DNA from: a bacterium
Lineage (GTDB): Bacteria > Verrucomicrobiota > Kiritimatiellia > RFP12 > UBA1067
Assembly: GCA_025360845.1 (NCBI GenBank)
Contig: JANYBJ010000147.1
Span: 1 to 43,383 of the forward strand
Direction of reading: 5' to 3'
Length of the DNA: 43,383 bases
The position numbers and the translations under genes are program-made. The notes under the pieces were generated by a model that had not been told where the DNA came from, made no database searches, and worked only from the letters and a program-made list of their open reading frames with translations. This document shows, in pieces, positions 25,531 through 33,278 of this stretch (positions are counted from its first letter, which is position 1; each line of letters opens with the position of its first letter).

Positions 25531-26376
25531 ATGAGTGAATTCTGTAAGTCGCAGCGGCCCCTTGCGATGCCCCCGTTGATGATCCTGTGTGGTGGCAAGG
25601 GAACTCGTCTGCGCGACGTGACCGAACTGTTGCCAAAACCCATGGTGCCGATCGGCGAACAGCCGATCGTGTGGCACATCATGCGAAGCTATGCGGCCTT
25701 CGGCGTCACGCGCTTTATCCTGTGCCTAGGCTATAAACGCGACTGTTTTGTCGATTATTTCCTGAACTTTCACGCCTATGCGTCAGACATCACGGTGCAG
25801 CTCGGTAAACACGGGGCTATCACCTATCACGACCGAGCGGTCGAGGCTGAGTGGGAGGTGACTCTGGCGAATACGGGGATCGACACCATGACAGGCGGCC
25901 GCGTTGCCCTTGCCTCCAAGCATCTTAAAGAGACCGACACAACTTTTTTTCTGACCTATGGTGACGCCGTCTCGGATATCGACATCGGCGCCTCGCTGCA
26001 AGCTCACCGCCGCAGCGGCAAACTGATCACTGTCGCGGCGGTTCATCCCGAAGGCCGTTTCGGCGAAATGCGGCTGAGCGACGGGTGTGTGCACGGTTTT
26101 GAAGAGAAGCCTGCCCGCGTGGAGGGGTACATCAACGGCGGCTTCATGGTGATTGAAAAAGCATTTGTTCCCCGCTATCTGGCAGCGGACAAAGACCTGT
26201 TTTTCGAGCAGGCCCCCATGCGACAGGCCATGGCCGAAAACCAGATGGCGGCTTTCGTCCACGACGGTTTCTGGCAGTGCATGGATACGCCGCGCGAATA
26301 TCAGTTGCTGAACGACCTGTGGAAAAGCGGGTCCGCACCGTGGTCGGCCCGATGGCAGCCGGAAGGTGAGTCATGA
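25531..26376 (+). CDS. rfbF: Glucose-1-phosphate cytidylyltransferase
   Basis: 281 aa from ATG 25531. An ATG at 25522 lies inside the -10 box and the next one is at 25567. It forms CDP-glucose from glucose-1-phosphate and CTP, the first step of CDP-3,6-dideoxyhexose synthesis. Marks are the nucleotidyltransferase loop LCGGKGTRLRDVTE with KPM, IGEQPIVWHIM, YGDAVSDIDI (metal-binding Asp), and EGYINGGFMVIE. The residues before MPPLMILCGG are not conserved, so the true start could be 25567. The gene overlaps rfbG by 4 bp (ATGA) and begins an operon of eleven genes. Confidence 0.92.
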   Translation: MSEFCKSQRPLAMPPLMILCGGKGTRLRDVTELLPKPMVPIGEQPIVWHIMRSYAAFGVTRFILCLGYKRDCFVDYFLNFHAYASDITVQLGKHGAITYHDRAVEAEWEVTLANTGIDTMTGGRVALASKHLKETDTTFFLTYGDAVSDIDIGASLQAHRRSGKLITVAAVHPEGRFGEMRLSDGCVHGFEEKPARVEGYINGGFMVIEKAFVPRYLAADKDLFFEQAPMRQAMAENQMAAFVHDGFWQCMDTPREYQLLNDLWKSGSAPWSARWQPEGES

Positions 26377-27455
26377 GTTTCTCGGTGTTCCGCGGCAAAC
26401 GCATTTTTCTGACCGGCCACACGGGCTTCAAGGGCTCGTGGCTGGCGTTGTGGCTCCACCGTCTCGGCGCTGACGTATACGGCTTTTCCCTGCCGCCGCC
26501 GACACTCCCCTCAAACTACGCGCTTTCGAACGTGCGCGAACGCTTGGCTGGCGAGACGGTCGGCGACATCCGCGACCGTAAGGTGATGCGCGACGCGTTG
26601 GGGGCGTTCGATCCCGATGTTGTCTTTCACCTGGCGGCCCAGCCGCTGGTGCGCGACAGTTACACCTTGCCTTTCGAGACGTTCGAGGTGAATGTGATGG
26701 GCACGGCCAGCGTTCTGGAAGCCGTGCGCGACAGGCACCGGCCCTGTGCGGTGGTCTGTGTCACAACCGACAAGTGCTACGAGAACCGCGAACAGATCTG
26801 GGGATACCGCGAATGCGATGCCATGGGAGGGCACGATCCCTACAGCGCCAGCAAAGGCGCGGCGGAGATCCTGATCGCCTCTTACCGCCGCTCGTTCTTC
26901 AGCCCGTCCCGGCTGAGTGAGCACGGCGTGCAATTGGCCTCGGCCCGCGCGGGCAATGTGATCGGCGGCGGCGACTGGGCCCGCGACCGCATCGTGACGG
27001 ACATGGTCGCGGCGCTTACGTCAAACCGCGCCGCGCCTGTGCGCAACCCGCACGCGGTCCGCCCGTGGCAACATGTGCTGGAGCCCCTCTCCGGGTATCT
27101 GACGCTCGCCGCGGCGATGCTGGAGCGGCCCGGTGCTAAATGGTGCGAGGGGTGGAACTTCGGGCCTGTTTCGGGCACCGAGCTGCCGGTTGGAAAACTG
27201 GCGGACGCTTTTGTAAAGGCGTGGGGGGCGGGCGCGTGGGTGGACCAGAGCTCTCCCGAACAGCCCCACGAGGCTTCCATCCTCCGCCTGAGCATTGAGA
27301 AGGCCGGATGGGAGCTCGGCTGGCACCCGCGCTGGAGCAGCGAGGAGATGGTGGAAAAGACCGCGCGGTGGTACCGGAGTGTGCTGTGTGAAGGGGGCGA
27401 TGCCCGCACGGCGTGCGAGGCCGATCTTGAAGCGTATGGAGACCGTTTAGCATGA
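26373..27455 (+). CDS. rfbG: CDP-glucose 4,6-dehydratase
   Basis: 360 aa SDR. It converts CDP-glucose to CDP-4-keto-6-deoxyglucose using bound NAD. The NAD loop and family signature is LTGHTGFKGSWLALWL (residues about 13-28). HLAAQPLVRDSY, VVCVTTDKCYENRE and the Tyr-x3-Lys in DPYSASKGAAE follow. ARAGNVIGGGDWA is specific for CDP-glucose dehydratases. It overlaps both neighbours by 4 bp, so rfbFGH are translationally coupled. Confidence 0.95.
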   Translation: MSFSVFRGKRIFLTGHTGFKGSWLALWLHRLGADVYGFSLPPPTLPSNYALSNVRERLAGETVGDIRDRKVMRDALGAFDPDVVFHLAAQPLVRDSYTLPFETFEVNVMGTASVLEAVRDRHRPCAVVCVTTDKCYENREQIWGYRECDAMGGHDPYSASKGAAEILIASYRRSFFSPSRLSEHGVQLASARAGNVIGGGDWARDRIVTDMVAALTSNRAAPVRNPHAVRPWQHVLEPLSGYLTLAAAMLERPGAKWCEGWNFGPVSGTELPVGKLADAFVKAWGAGAWVDQSSPEQPHEASILRLSIEKAGWELGWHPRWSSEEMVEKTARWYRSVLCEGGDARTACEADLEAYGDRLA

Positions 27456-28774
27456 CGTCACAGGAACAGTTGAAAGCGGAGATTCTTGCGAAGGTTGAGG
27501 AGTATTACCGTCAGGTTCACGCACCGGCGCAGCGCGCGCCCTTCGTTCCCGGAAAAAACCGCGTCAATTATGCCGGCCGCGTCTTTGATCAGGAGGAGTT
27601 GGTGAACCTCGTCGATTCTTCGCTTGATTTCTGGCTGACGGCGGGGCGCTATGCCGAAGATTTCAGCGGAAAGCTTGAGGATTATTATAACGTATCGGAT
27701 GTGATCCTGACCAATTCCGGATCTTCTTCCAACCTGCTGGCCGTTTCAGCGCTGACGGCTGAATCGCTGGGCTCCCGCCGGCTTGCTCCGGGTGACGAGG
27801 TCATTACGGTCGCCGCCGGCTTTCCCGCAACGGTCGCGCCGGTTGTCCAGAACCGGTTGATCCCTGTTTTTGTTGATGTGGAAATCGGCACCTACAACAT
27901 CGACGTGTCCAAGCTGGAGGAGGCCCGTTCGCCGAAGACCAAAGCCGTTTTTATCGCCCACACGCTGGGCAATCCCTTCAATCTTGACGCCGTATGCGCG
28001 TTTGCCGAAAAGCACGGCCTGTGGCTGATTGAAGACAACTGCGATGCCCTGGGCAGCCGTTACCGCGGAAAACTGACCGGAACCTTTGGCCATATTGCGA
28101 CCGGCTCCTTTTACCCCGCGCATCACATTACCACCGGAGAGGGCGGCTGCGTGATCACCGACGATCCGGAGCTTGCCCGGATCATCAGAAGCTTCCGCGA
28201 CTGGGGGCGCGACTGCTACTGCGAGGGCGGCGAAAGCAACACCTGCGGCTGCCGGTTTACCAAGCAGTACGGGACGCTCCCGAAGGGTTATGACCATAAA
28301 TATGTCTACTCGCATATCGGCTACAACATGAAGATGACCGATATGCAGGCCGCGATCGGCGCCGCCCAGATGGAGAAGCTGCAAGCGTTTACGGAGCGCC
28401 GCAAAGAGAACTTCCGGCTGATTACGGAGGGCCTGAGGGATCTGGATCAGTTCTTCATCCTTCCGCACGCCACCGAACACAGCGATCCGTCGTGGTTTGC
28501 CTATATTCTGACGCTTCGGGAAAACGCACCCTTCAGCCGGGTTGAACTGGCGCAGCACCTCGACGAAAACCTGATTGAAACGCGCGGTCTGTTCGCAGGC
28601 AACCTGCTTCGCCAGCCCGGTTATATGATGATCGAACACCGCGTCGTCGGCGGTCTTGAGAATACCGACTATATCATGAACCACACCCTGTTCATGGGCG
28701 TCTTCCCCGGTCTGACCCAGGCGAAGATCAACTATGTCACGGAAAAGATCCGCGACTTTGCGAAGAGGTTCTGA
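27452..28774 (+). CDS. rfbH: CDP-4-keto-6-deoxyglucose 3-dehydrase (E1)
   Basis: 440 aa. A PMP-dependent, iron-sulfur member of the DegT/aminotransferase fold that removes the C3 hydroxyl of CDP-4-keto-6-deoxyglucose. The usual PLP lysine is replaced by histidine in SFYPAHHITTGEGG (His224/His225), as in Yersinia E1. The [2Fe-2S] ligands follow the family rule exactly: C197, 57 residues, C255, 1 residue, C257, 7 residues, C265. It needs electrons from a reductase (E3), and the next gene starts 2 bp later. The full set of active-site residues suggests a working enzyme. Confidence 0.95.
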   Translation: MTSQEQLKAEILAKVEEYYRQVHAPAQRAPFVPGKNRVNYAGRVFDQEELVNLVDSSLDFWLTAGRYAEDFSGKLEDYYNVSDVILTNSGSSSNLLAVSALTAESLGSRRLAPGDEVITVAAGFPATVAPVVQNRLIPVFVDVEIGTYNIDVSKLEEARSPKTKAVFIAHTLGNPFNLDAVCAFAEKHGLWLIEDNCDALGSRYRGKLTGTFGHIATGSFYPAHHITTGEGGCVITDDPELARIIRSFRDWGRDCYCEGGESNTCGCRFTKQYGTLPKGYDHKYVYSHIGYNMKMTDMQAAIGAAQMEKLQAFTERRKENFRLITEGLRDLDQFFILPHATEHSDPSWFAYILTLRENAPFSRVELAQHLDENLIETRGLFAGNLLRQPGYMMIEHRVVGGLENTDYIMNHTLFMGVFPGLTQAKINYVTEKIRDFAKRF

Positions 28775-28776
28775 TC

Positions 28777-29484
28777 ATGGCCACTCCCGTGAAGATTAAA
28801 GCGACCGTCGAGGAGGTCGTGAAGCACACCGGTTCGGTGGTGAGTTATCGTTTCGTCCCTCAGGGACGCGTGCCGAAATTCCATGCCGGGCAGTTCTTAC
28901 ACCTTGCGCTGGACGAATACTATCCCGACAGGCAGTGGCCCGAGTCGCGCGTTTTTTCGATTGCCTCTTCTCCCTCCGAAAGGGCGAAGGAACTGGCTGT
29001 AACGATTTCGGTGAAGGGCCGATATACCGGGCGGATTTTCAACACCTTGGAAGAAGGGTCCGAGTGCTGGCTGAAACTCCCCTACGGCGAATTTCTTTTC
29101 CCCTCTGACCGGCGGCTCATCCTGATAGCGGGCGGAGTGGGAATCACACCCTACCTGTCGTTGCTCAAACAGATGCTTGAGGAAAAGTCGGGGCAGACCG
29201 TTACACTCTGCTACGGCGTCCGCTCGGCAGAGCACTACCTGTTCGGGGAGCTGCTCGGCCGCTGCGAGGCCGAACTGCCCAACTTCGGGAAGACGGTCTA
29301 TTGCGAAGACGGCTCGCTGCCCGGCAACAGGGGGACACTGGACATCGCTGCGATACATGCCGCTGCGCCGGAAGGTTCGCTCTTCTATCTTTCGGGTCCA
29401 CCGGCTATGATTGACACCTTCAAGAATCGTTTGCGCGACCTCGGCGTGGAGAGCGAGCGCATTCGTTTGGACGATTGGGAATAA
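28777..29484 (+). CDS. E3-like FAD/NAD(P)H reductase lacking the ferredoxin domain
   Basis: 235 aa ferredoxin-NADP-reductase-fold protein. The FAD motif is R58-V-F-S (SRVFSIASSP), the NAD(P) loop is GGVGITP (119-125), and the C-terminal motif is SGPPAMIDTF. It should reduce RfbH (E1) during 3-deoxygenation. The classical E3 (AscD/DdhD, about 330 aa) has a plant-type [2Fe-2S] ferredoxin domain at the N terminus. Here no such domain or cysteine cluster exists, and no ferredoxin gene lies nearby. Electrons may pass directly from flavin to the E1 iron-sulfur cluster, or through a ferredoxin encoded elsewhere. It starts 2 bp after rfbH, which makes the partnership likely. Confidence 0.85.
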   Translation: MATPVKIKATVEEVVKHTGSVVSYRFVPQGRVPKFHAGQFLHLALDEYYPDRQWPESRVFSIASSPSERAKELAVTISVKGRYTGRIFNTLEEGSECWLKLPYGEFLFPSDRRLILIAGGVGITPYLSLLKQMLEEKSGQTVTLCYGVRSAEHYLFGELLGRCEAELPNFGKTVYCEDGSLPGNRGTLDIAAIHAAAPEGSLFYLSGPPAMIDTFKNRLRDLGVESERIRLDDWE

Positions 29485-29534
29485 GAAAAACGGGAAACGA
29501 TGAACCTCTTCCGGTCGGTGGAGAATAACGGTAC

Positions 29535-30422
29535 ATGACTCCGGTGAAAACAAAAGTCGCCATTATCGGCACCGGCAACATCGGTGCTGACCTGCTTGTC
29601 AAAATTCGCCGGAGTCCGCTTCTGGAGTGCGCATTGTTTATGGGTCGCAACCTCGACTCGCCGGGCATGCGGTTCGCTGCAAGCCTAGGGACTCCCATTT
29701 CTGATCAATCGATCAGCGCACTTGCCGAAGATCCCGACTGTTGCGAGATCGTTTTCGATGCGACCTCCGCCAGCATCCATCTGCAGCATGCGCCGGTTCT
29801 GAAGGCTTTGGGAAAATTCGCAATTGACCTGACGCCGTCGAAAACCGGCTGCATGTGCATTCCCGTCATCAATGCGGAGGCCTGTTTAGAAGAGCCGAAC
29901 GTCAATCTTGTGACCTGTGGAGGCCAGGCGACGGTACCTCTGGCGTATGCGATCAGCCAGGTTCACCCGGACGTGCAGTACATCGAGGTCGTTGCCAGCA
30001 TCGCGTCGCGGTCGGCCGGTCCCGGCACACGCGCAAATATCGACGAGTTCACGCAGACGACCAAAGACGCGATCCTGCATTTCACCGGCGTCCCAAAAGC
30101 GAAAACGATCATCATCCTGAATCCGGCTGAGCCGCCCATCCTCATGCGCAACACGATCTACGCCCTCATTCCCAATCCCGACATGGAGGCGCTCCGACTC
30201 TCGGTCAAGCAGATGGAGAAACGCATCCAAAAATATGTGCCGGGCTATCAGGTGATCATGGAACCCGTTTTTGAAAACGGACGGGTCACCACCATGGTTC
30301 AGGTGACCGGGTTGGGCGATTACCTTCCCCCGTACTCGGGAAATCTGGATATCATCACCTGCGCGGCTGTCCATATCGCCGAGATGTTCGCGCGTAAGAA
30401 ACAGGAGAGCGCACATGAATAA
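29535..30422 (+). CDS. Acetaldehyde dehydrogenase (acylating), DmpF/MhpF type
   Basis: 295 aa. It interconverts acetaldehyde (or another short aldehyde), CoA and NAD with acyl-CoA and NADH. The N-terminal Rossmann loop is IIGTGNIGADLL. The catalytic cysteine is Cys128 in NLVTCGGQATVPL, the position of the thioester-forming Cys of DmpF. GPGTRANIDEFTQTT and NPAEPPILMRNT are family segments. It overlaps the aldolase gene by 8 bp, as these two do in catechol meta-cleavage operons. Here no catabolic gene is present and the pair is buried inside a CDP-sugar operon, so a biosynthetic, reverse role (acetyl-CoA to acetaldehyde) is proposed. A 50-bp gap with GGAG separates it from the reductase gene. 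Confidence 0.9.
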   Translation: MTPVKTKVAIIGTGNIGADLLVKIRRSPLLECALFMGRNLDSPGMRFAASLGTPISDQSISALAEDPDCCEIVFDATSASIHLQHAPVLKALGKFAIDLTPSKTGCMCIPVINAEACLEEPNVNLVTCGGQATVPLAYAISQVHPDVQYIEVVASIASRSAGPGTRANIDEFTQTTKDAILHFTGVPKAKTIIILNPAEPPILMRNTIYALIPNPDMEALRLSVKQMEKRIQKYVPGYQVIMEPVFENGRVTTMVQVTGLGDYLPPYSGNLDIITCAAVHIAEMFARKKQESAHE

Positions 30423-31461
30423 GCTTCGGTTTTTCGATGCCACATTGCGCGACGGCTCTCATGCGAATGCCCATCAGATCACCACCGACTGCATCAGCAG
30501 TTATTGCGCGGCGATCGACGACGCTGGACTTTACACGGTTGTTGTGGGCCACGGGAACGGGCTGGGGGCGAGCTCGCTTCAAGTCGGCCTTTCGCTGCAC
30601 ACGGAAGAGGAGATGCTTGCCGCGGCCAAGCCCTATCTGAAAAAAACCCGCCTGGGCGTTTATCTGATACCGGGATTCGGCACGATTCATGATCATATCG
30701 CGCCGGCCATCGCCCAAGGTGTCCAGCTCGTGAAAGTCGGCTGCCACTGCACCGAAGCCGATGTCACCAAGCAGCACATCGAGTATGCCAGAGCGCATGA
30801 CGTCGAAGCGTACGGTGTTCTGATGATGTCCCACATGGCCGAGCCGGAGCGGCTTTTGCAAGAAGCTAAGAAAATGGAGTCTTACGGCGCACTCGGGGTG
30901 ATTCTCATGGATTCCGCCGGAGCCCTGTTGCCCAAGCAGGTCGCCGAACGCGTGAAGCGGATCGTCTCCGAATGCGGCCTCCTTGTCGGTTTTCACGCGC
31001 ACAACAACATGAGCCTCGCCGTTGCCAACACGCTTGCCGCGCTCGACGCGGGGGCTGCCATTGTTGATGCGACCCTGCGCGGTTTCGGTGCCGGTGCGGG
31101 CAACTGCCAGTTGGAAGTCCTCTGCGGCATCCTTCAGAAAATGAGTGTCGAGACCGGACTGGATTTTTACCGCTTGCTGGATGTGTGTGACACGATCGTC
31201 GCCGCGCGTTTGCAGAAGAAGCCTTCGGAAATCACTTCCCTCAGCCTAGTGGGCGGACTTTCGGGTGTCTTCAGCGCGTTCACCGAACACATCAAGAAGG
31301 CGGCCGTCCGCTTCAACGTTGACCCGCGAGACATCTTTGTCGAACTCGGCAAGCGGAAGGTTGTGGGCGGCCAGGAAGACATGATCGTCGATGTGGCCAT
31401 GAACCTGGCTCAGCGGACACGCAAGGACGATATCTCGTTTCTGATGGAATCACTGCTTTAG
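30415..31461 (+). CDS. 4-hydroxy-2-oxovalerate aldolase, DmpG/MhpE type
   Basis: 348 aa, full length. A divalent-metal class II pyruvate aldolase of the HMGL-like barrel family. Marks are DATLRDGSHANAHQIT (catalytic Arg-Asp and His), the metal-binding pair in GFHAHNNMSLAVANT, and TLRGFGAGAGNCQLE. The C-terminal communication domain used for contact and channeling with the dehydrogenase is present (about 285-345). AGGAG lies 7 bp before the ATG. In degradation it splits 4-hydroxy-2-oxovalerate to pyruvate and acetaldehyde. In this operon the likely direction is the aldol addition that builds this 2-oxoacid for the following ThDP enzyme. Confidence 0.92.
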   Translation: MNKLRFFDATLRDGSHANAHQITTDCISSYCAAIDDAGLYTVVVGHGNGLGASSLQVGLSLHTEEEMLAAAKPYLKKTRLGVYLIPGFGTIHDHIAPAIAQGVQLVKVGCHCTEADVTKQHIEYARAHDVEAYGVLMMSHMAEPERLLQEAKKMESYGALGVILMDSAGALLPKQVAERVKRIVSECGLLVGFHAHNNMSLAVANTLAALDAGAAIVDATLRGFGAGAGNCQLEVLCGILQKMSVETGLDFYRLLDVCDTIVAARLQKKPSEITSLSLVGGLSGVFSAFTEHIKKAAVRFNVDPRDIFVELGKRKVVGGQEDMIVDVAMNLAQRTRKDDISFLMESLL

Positions 31462-31484
31462 TTCTCTAACTCTCGAGGTTTCAT

Positions 31485-33278
31485 ATGATGGTCTCCGACT
31501 ATATCTTCGACTTCCTGCAGCGCAAAGGTGTTGACACGGCCTTTATGGTTTCGGGCGGACAGGCCATGTTTCTGGTGGACTCGCTCGGACGCCATCCCGC
31601 AATCCGGACCATTTGCACGCACCATGAGCAGTCCGCTGGAATGGCGGCCGACGCCTATTCCCGCATCACGGGAAAGCTCGGCGTGGCCCTCGTCACGGCA
31701 GGTCCTGGAAGCGTGAACATCGTCAACGGGCTGGTTGGAGGGTGGACCGATTCGGCTCCCATGATGGTCATCTCCGGACAGTCCGCCCTGTCTTGCGTCA
31801 ATTATCAGGCAACGAGCGGTATCCGGCAATATGGAATACAGGGCATCTATATTCAGCCTTTCGTGGAAAAGGCGACCAAGTTTTTTGTGACGGTCGACGA
31901 CCCCGCGAAAATCCAATTCTACATGGAGAAGGCCTACTATCTTGCCATGAATGGACGCCCCGGTCCGGTTTGGATCGATGTGCCTCTTGATGTGCAACGC
32001 ATGGAAGTTCCGGAAAAGCTCCTATACCCCTACCACCCGGAAAAGAGCGCCCTTACACCCGCTTGCCCACATGACAAGCTTCTGAAAACGTGGGAGTTTC
32101 TCAAGAGTGCCAAGCGCCCGCTTGTCATCGCCGGACAAGGCGTGCGGATTGCCAAGGCCGACCTCGAGTTGCGGAATTTCATTGAAGCCTTGAATATCCC
32201 GGTGATCACCACCCGGCTCGGCATTGACCTCATCGAATCCGAGCATCCCCTCTACGTCGGGCGTCCGGGCAACTATGGCGAACGCGCAGCCAATTTCGCG
32301 GTTCAGAATGCCGATTTCATTCTGGCCGTTGGGAGCCGACTCTCAACCGCCTCCGTGGGTCACGACTCCGCACGTTTCGGAAAGCACGCGGTCAAGGTCG
32401 TGGTCGATGTCGACGCTAAAGAACTCGACAAGCCCGGCGTTCCCATCGACCTTAAGATCAACGGTGATGCGAAAGCCTTTCTTGTGTCTTTGCTTTCTGT
32501 GGCCGACGCCGCCCGGATGCAGCACACCTCTGCCTGGGTTGCCCTTTGTAACAGGTGGAAGAAGGACTATCCCGTTGTCCAGCCGGAATACAAAGATGAA
32601 AAGCCCGTCAACTCCTACTATTTCACCGAGCGGCTGTGCGAGAAGACCGGAAGCGGTGATGTCGTGCTTGTCGACACGGGTTCCTGTTTCCATGTTGCCT
32701 GTCAGGCGTGGAAGGTCAAGAAAGGTCAGCGCTTCCTGACGACGGGCGGACTGTCCTCGATGGGCTACTGGGTCGCGGGAATTGGAGCGTGCGCTGCCAA
32801 CGAATATCGCAGAACGATCGTCATCACCGGGGACGGCAGCCTCCAGATGAACCTTCAGGAGTTGGCGACAATCAAGCTCCACAATCTGCCGATCAAGGTC
32901 ATCATCTTCAACAATAACGGCTATCTGCTGATCCGGCAGACGCAGCGTAATTTCATGGAAGGCCGGCTCTTTGGCGAAGGCCCCGAAAGCGGCGTCTGGT
33001 GTCCCGACTCTCTGCGGATCGCCGAGGCCTACGGAATTAAAGGCGTGCGCATCGACTCGGTCGATGATCTGGATGCGAAGATCGACGAGGTTCTCGCGTA
33101 TGACGGCCCGGTTGTTTGTGATGTGATGACGCCCGAATGGCAACTGCTGATCCCGCGTGTTTCATCGGAAAAACTGCCGGACGGCAAACTCGTCTCCCGG
33201 AAATTCGAGGATATGTTTCCCTACCTTCCCGAAGATGAAATGAAGCTAAATATGATTGCAGATGACAATCAGCAATGA
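31485..33278 (+). CDS. ThDP-dependent enzyme, YerE/acetolactate-synthase-like
   Basis: 597 aa with the three-domain layout of acetolactate-synthase-type enzymes. The Pyr domain has the ThDP-activating Glu48 in HHEQSAGMAADAYSR and the ALS-like segment TAGPGSVNIVNGLVGGWTD. The middle domain covers about 200-345. The PP domain has the ThDP signature GDGSLQMNLQELATIKLHN ... NNNGY. YerE of Yersinia, an ALS relative, transfers a two-carbon unit from pyruvate to C4 of CDP-3,6-dideoxy-4-ketoglucose. The same acceptor is predicted to be made by the genes upstream here. A larger donor is suggested by the aldolase/dehydrogenase genes just before it. The stop overlaps the SDR start by 4 bp. True biosynthetic acetolactate synthase is unlikely since there is no ilvN or ilvC nearby. 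Confidence 0.88.
   Translation: MMVSDYIFDFLQRKGVDTAFMVSGGQAMFLVDSLGRHPAIRTICTHHEQSAGMAADAYSRITGKLGVALVTAGPGSVNIVNGLVGGWTDSAPMMVISGQSALSCVNYQATSGIRQYGIQGIYIQPFVEKATKFFVTVDDPAKIQFYMEKAYYLAMNGRPGPVWIDVPLDVQRMEVPEKLLYPYHPEKSALTPACPHDKLLKTWEFLKSAKRPLVIAGQGVRIAKADLELRNFIEALNIPVITTRLGIDLIESEHPLYVGRPGNYGERAANFAVQNADFILAVGSRLSTASVGHDSARFGKHAVKVVVDVDAKELDKPGVPIDLKINGDAKAFLVSLLSVADAARMQHTSAWVALCNRWKKDYPVVQPEYKDEKPVNSYYFTERLCEKTGSGDVVLVDTGSCFHVACQAWKVKKGQRFLTTGGLSSMGYWVAGIGACAANEYRRTIVITGDGSLQMNLQELATIKLHNLPIKVIIFNNNGYLLIRQTQRNFMEGRLFGEGPESGVWCPDSLRIAEAYGIKGVRIDSVDDLDAKIDEVLAYDGPVVCDVMTPEWQLLIPRVSSEKLPDGKLVSRKFEDMFPYLPEDEMKLNMIADDNQQ

Noticed and set aside
29535-31461. Aromatic meta-cleavage pathway fragment
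   Set aside because: Only the last two enzymes are present, with no dioxygenase, hydratase or hydrolase. Both are locked by tight spacing into the CDP-sugar operon.
31485-33278. Housekeeping acetolactate synthase (ilvB)
   Set aside because: There is no ilvN or ilvC nearby. The gene overlaps the SDR gene and lies inside a nucleotide-sugar operon, so a YerE-like role is far more likely.
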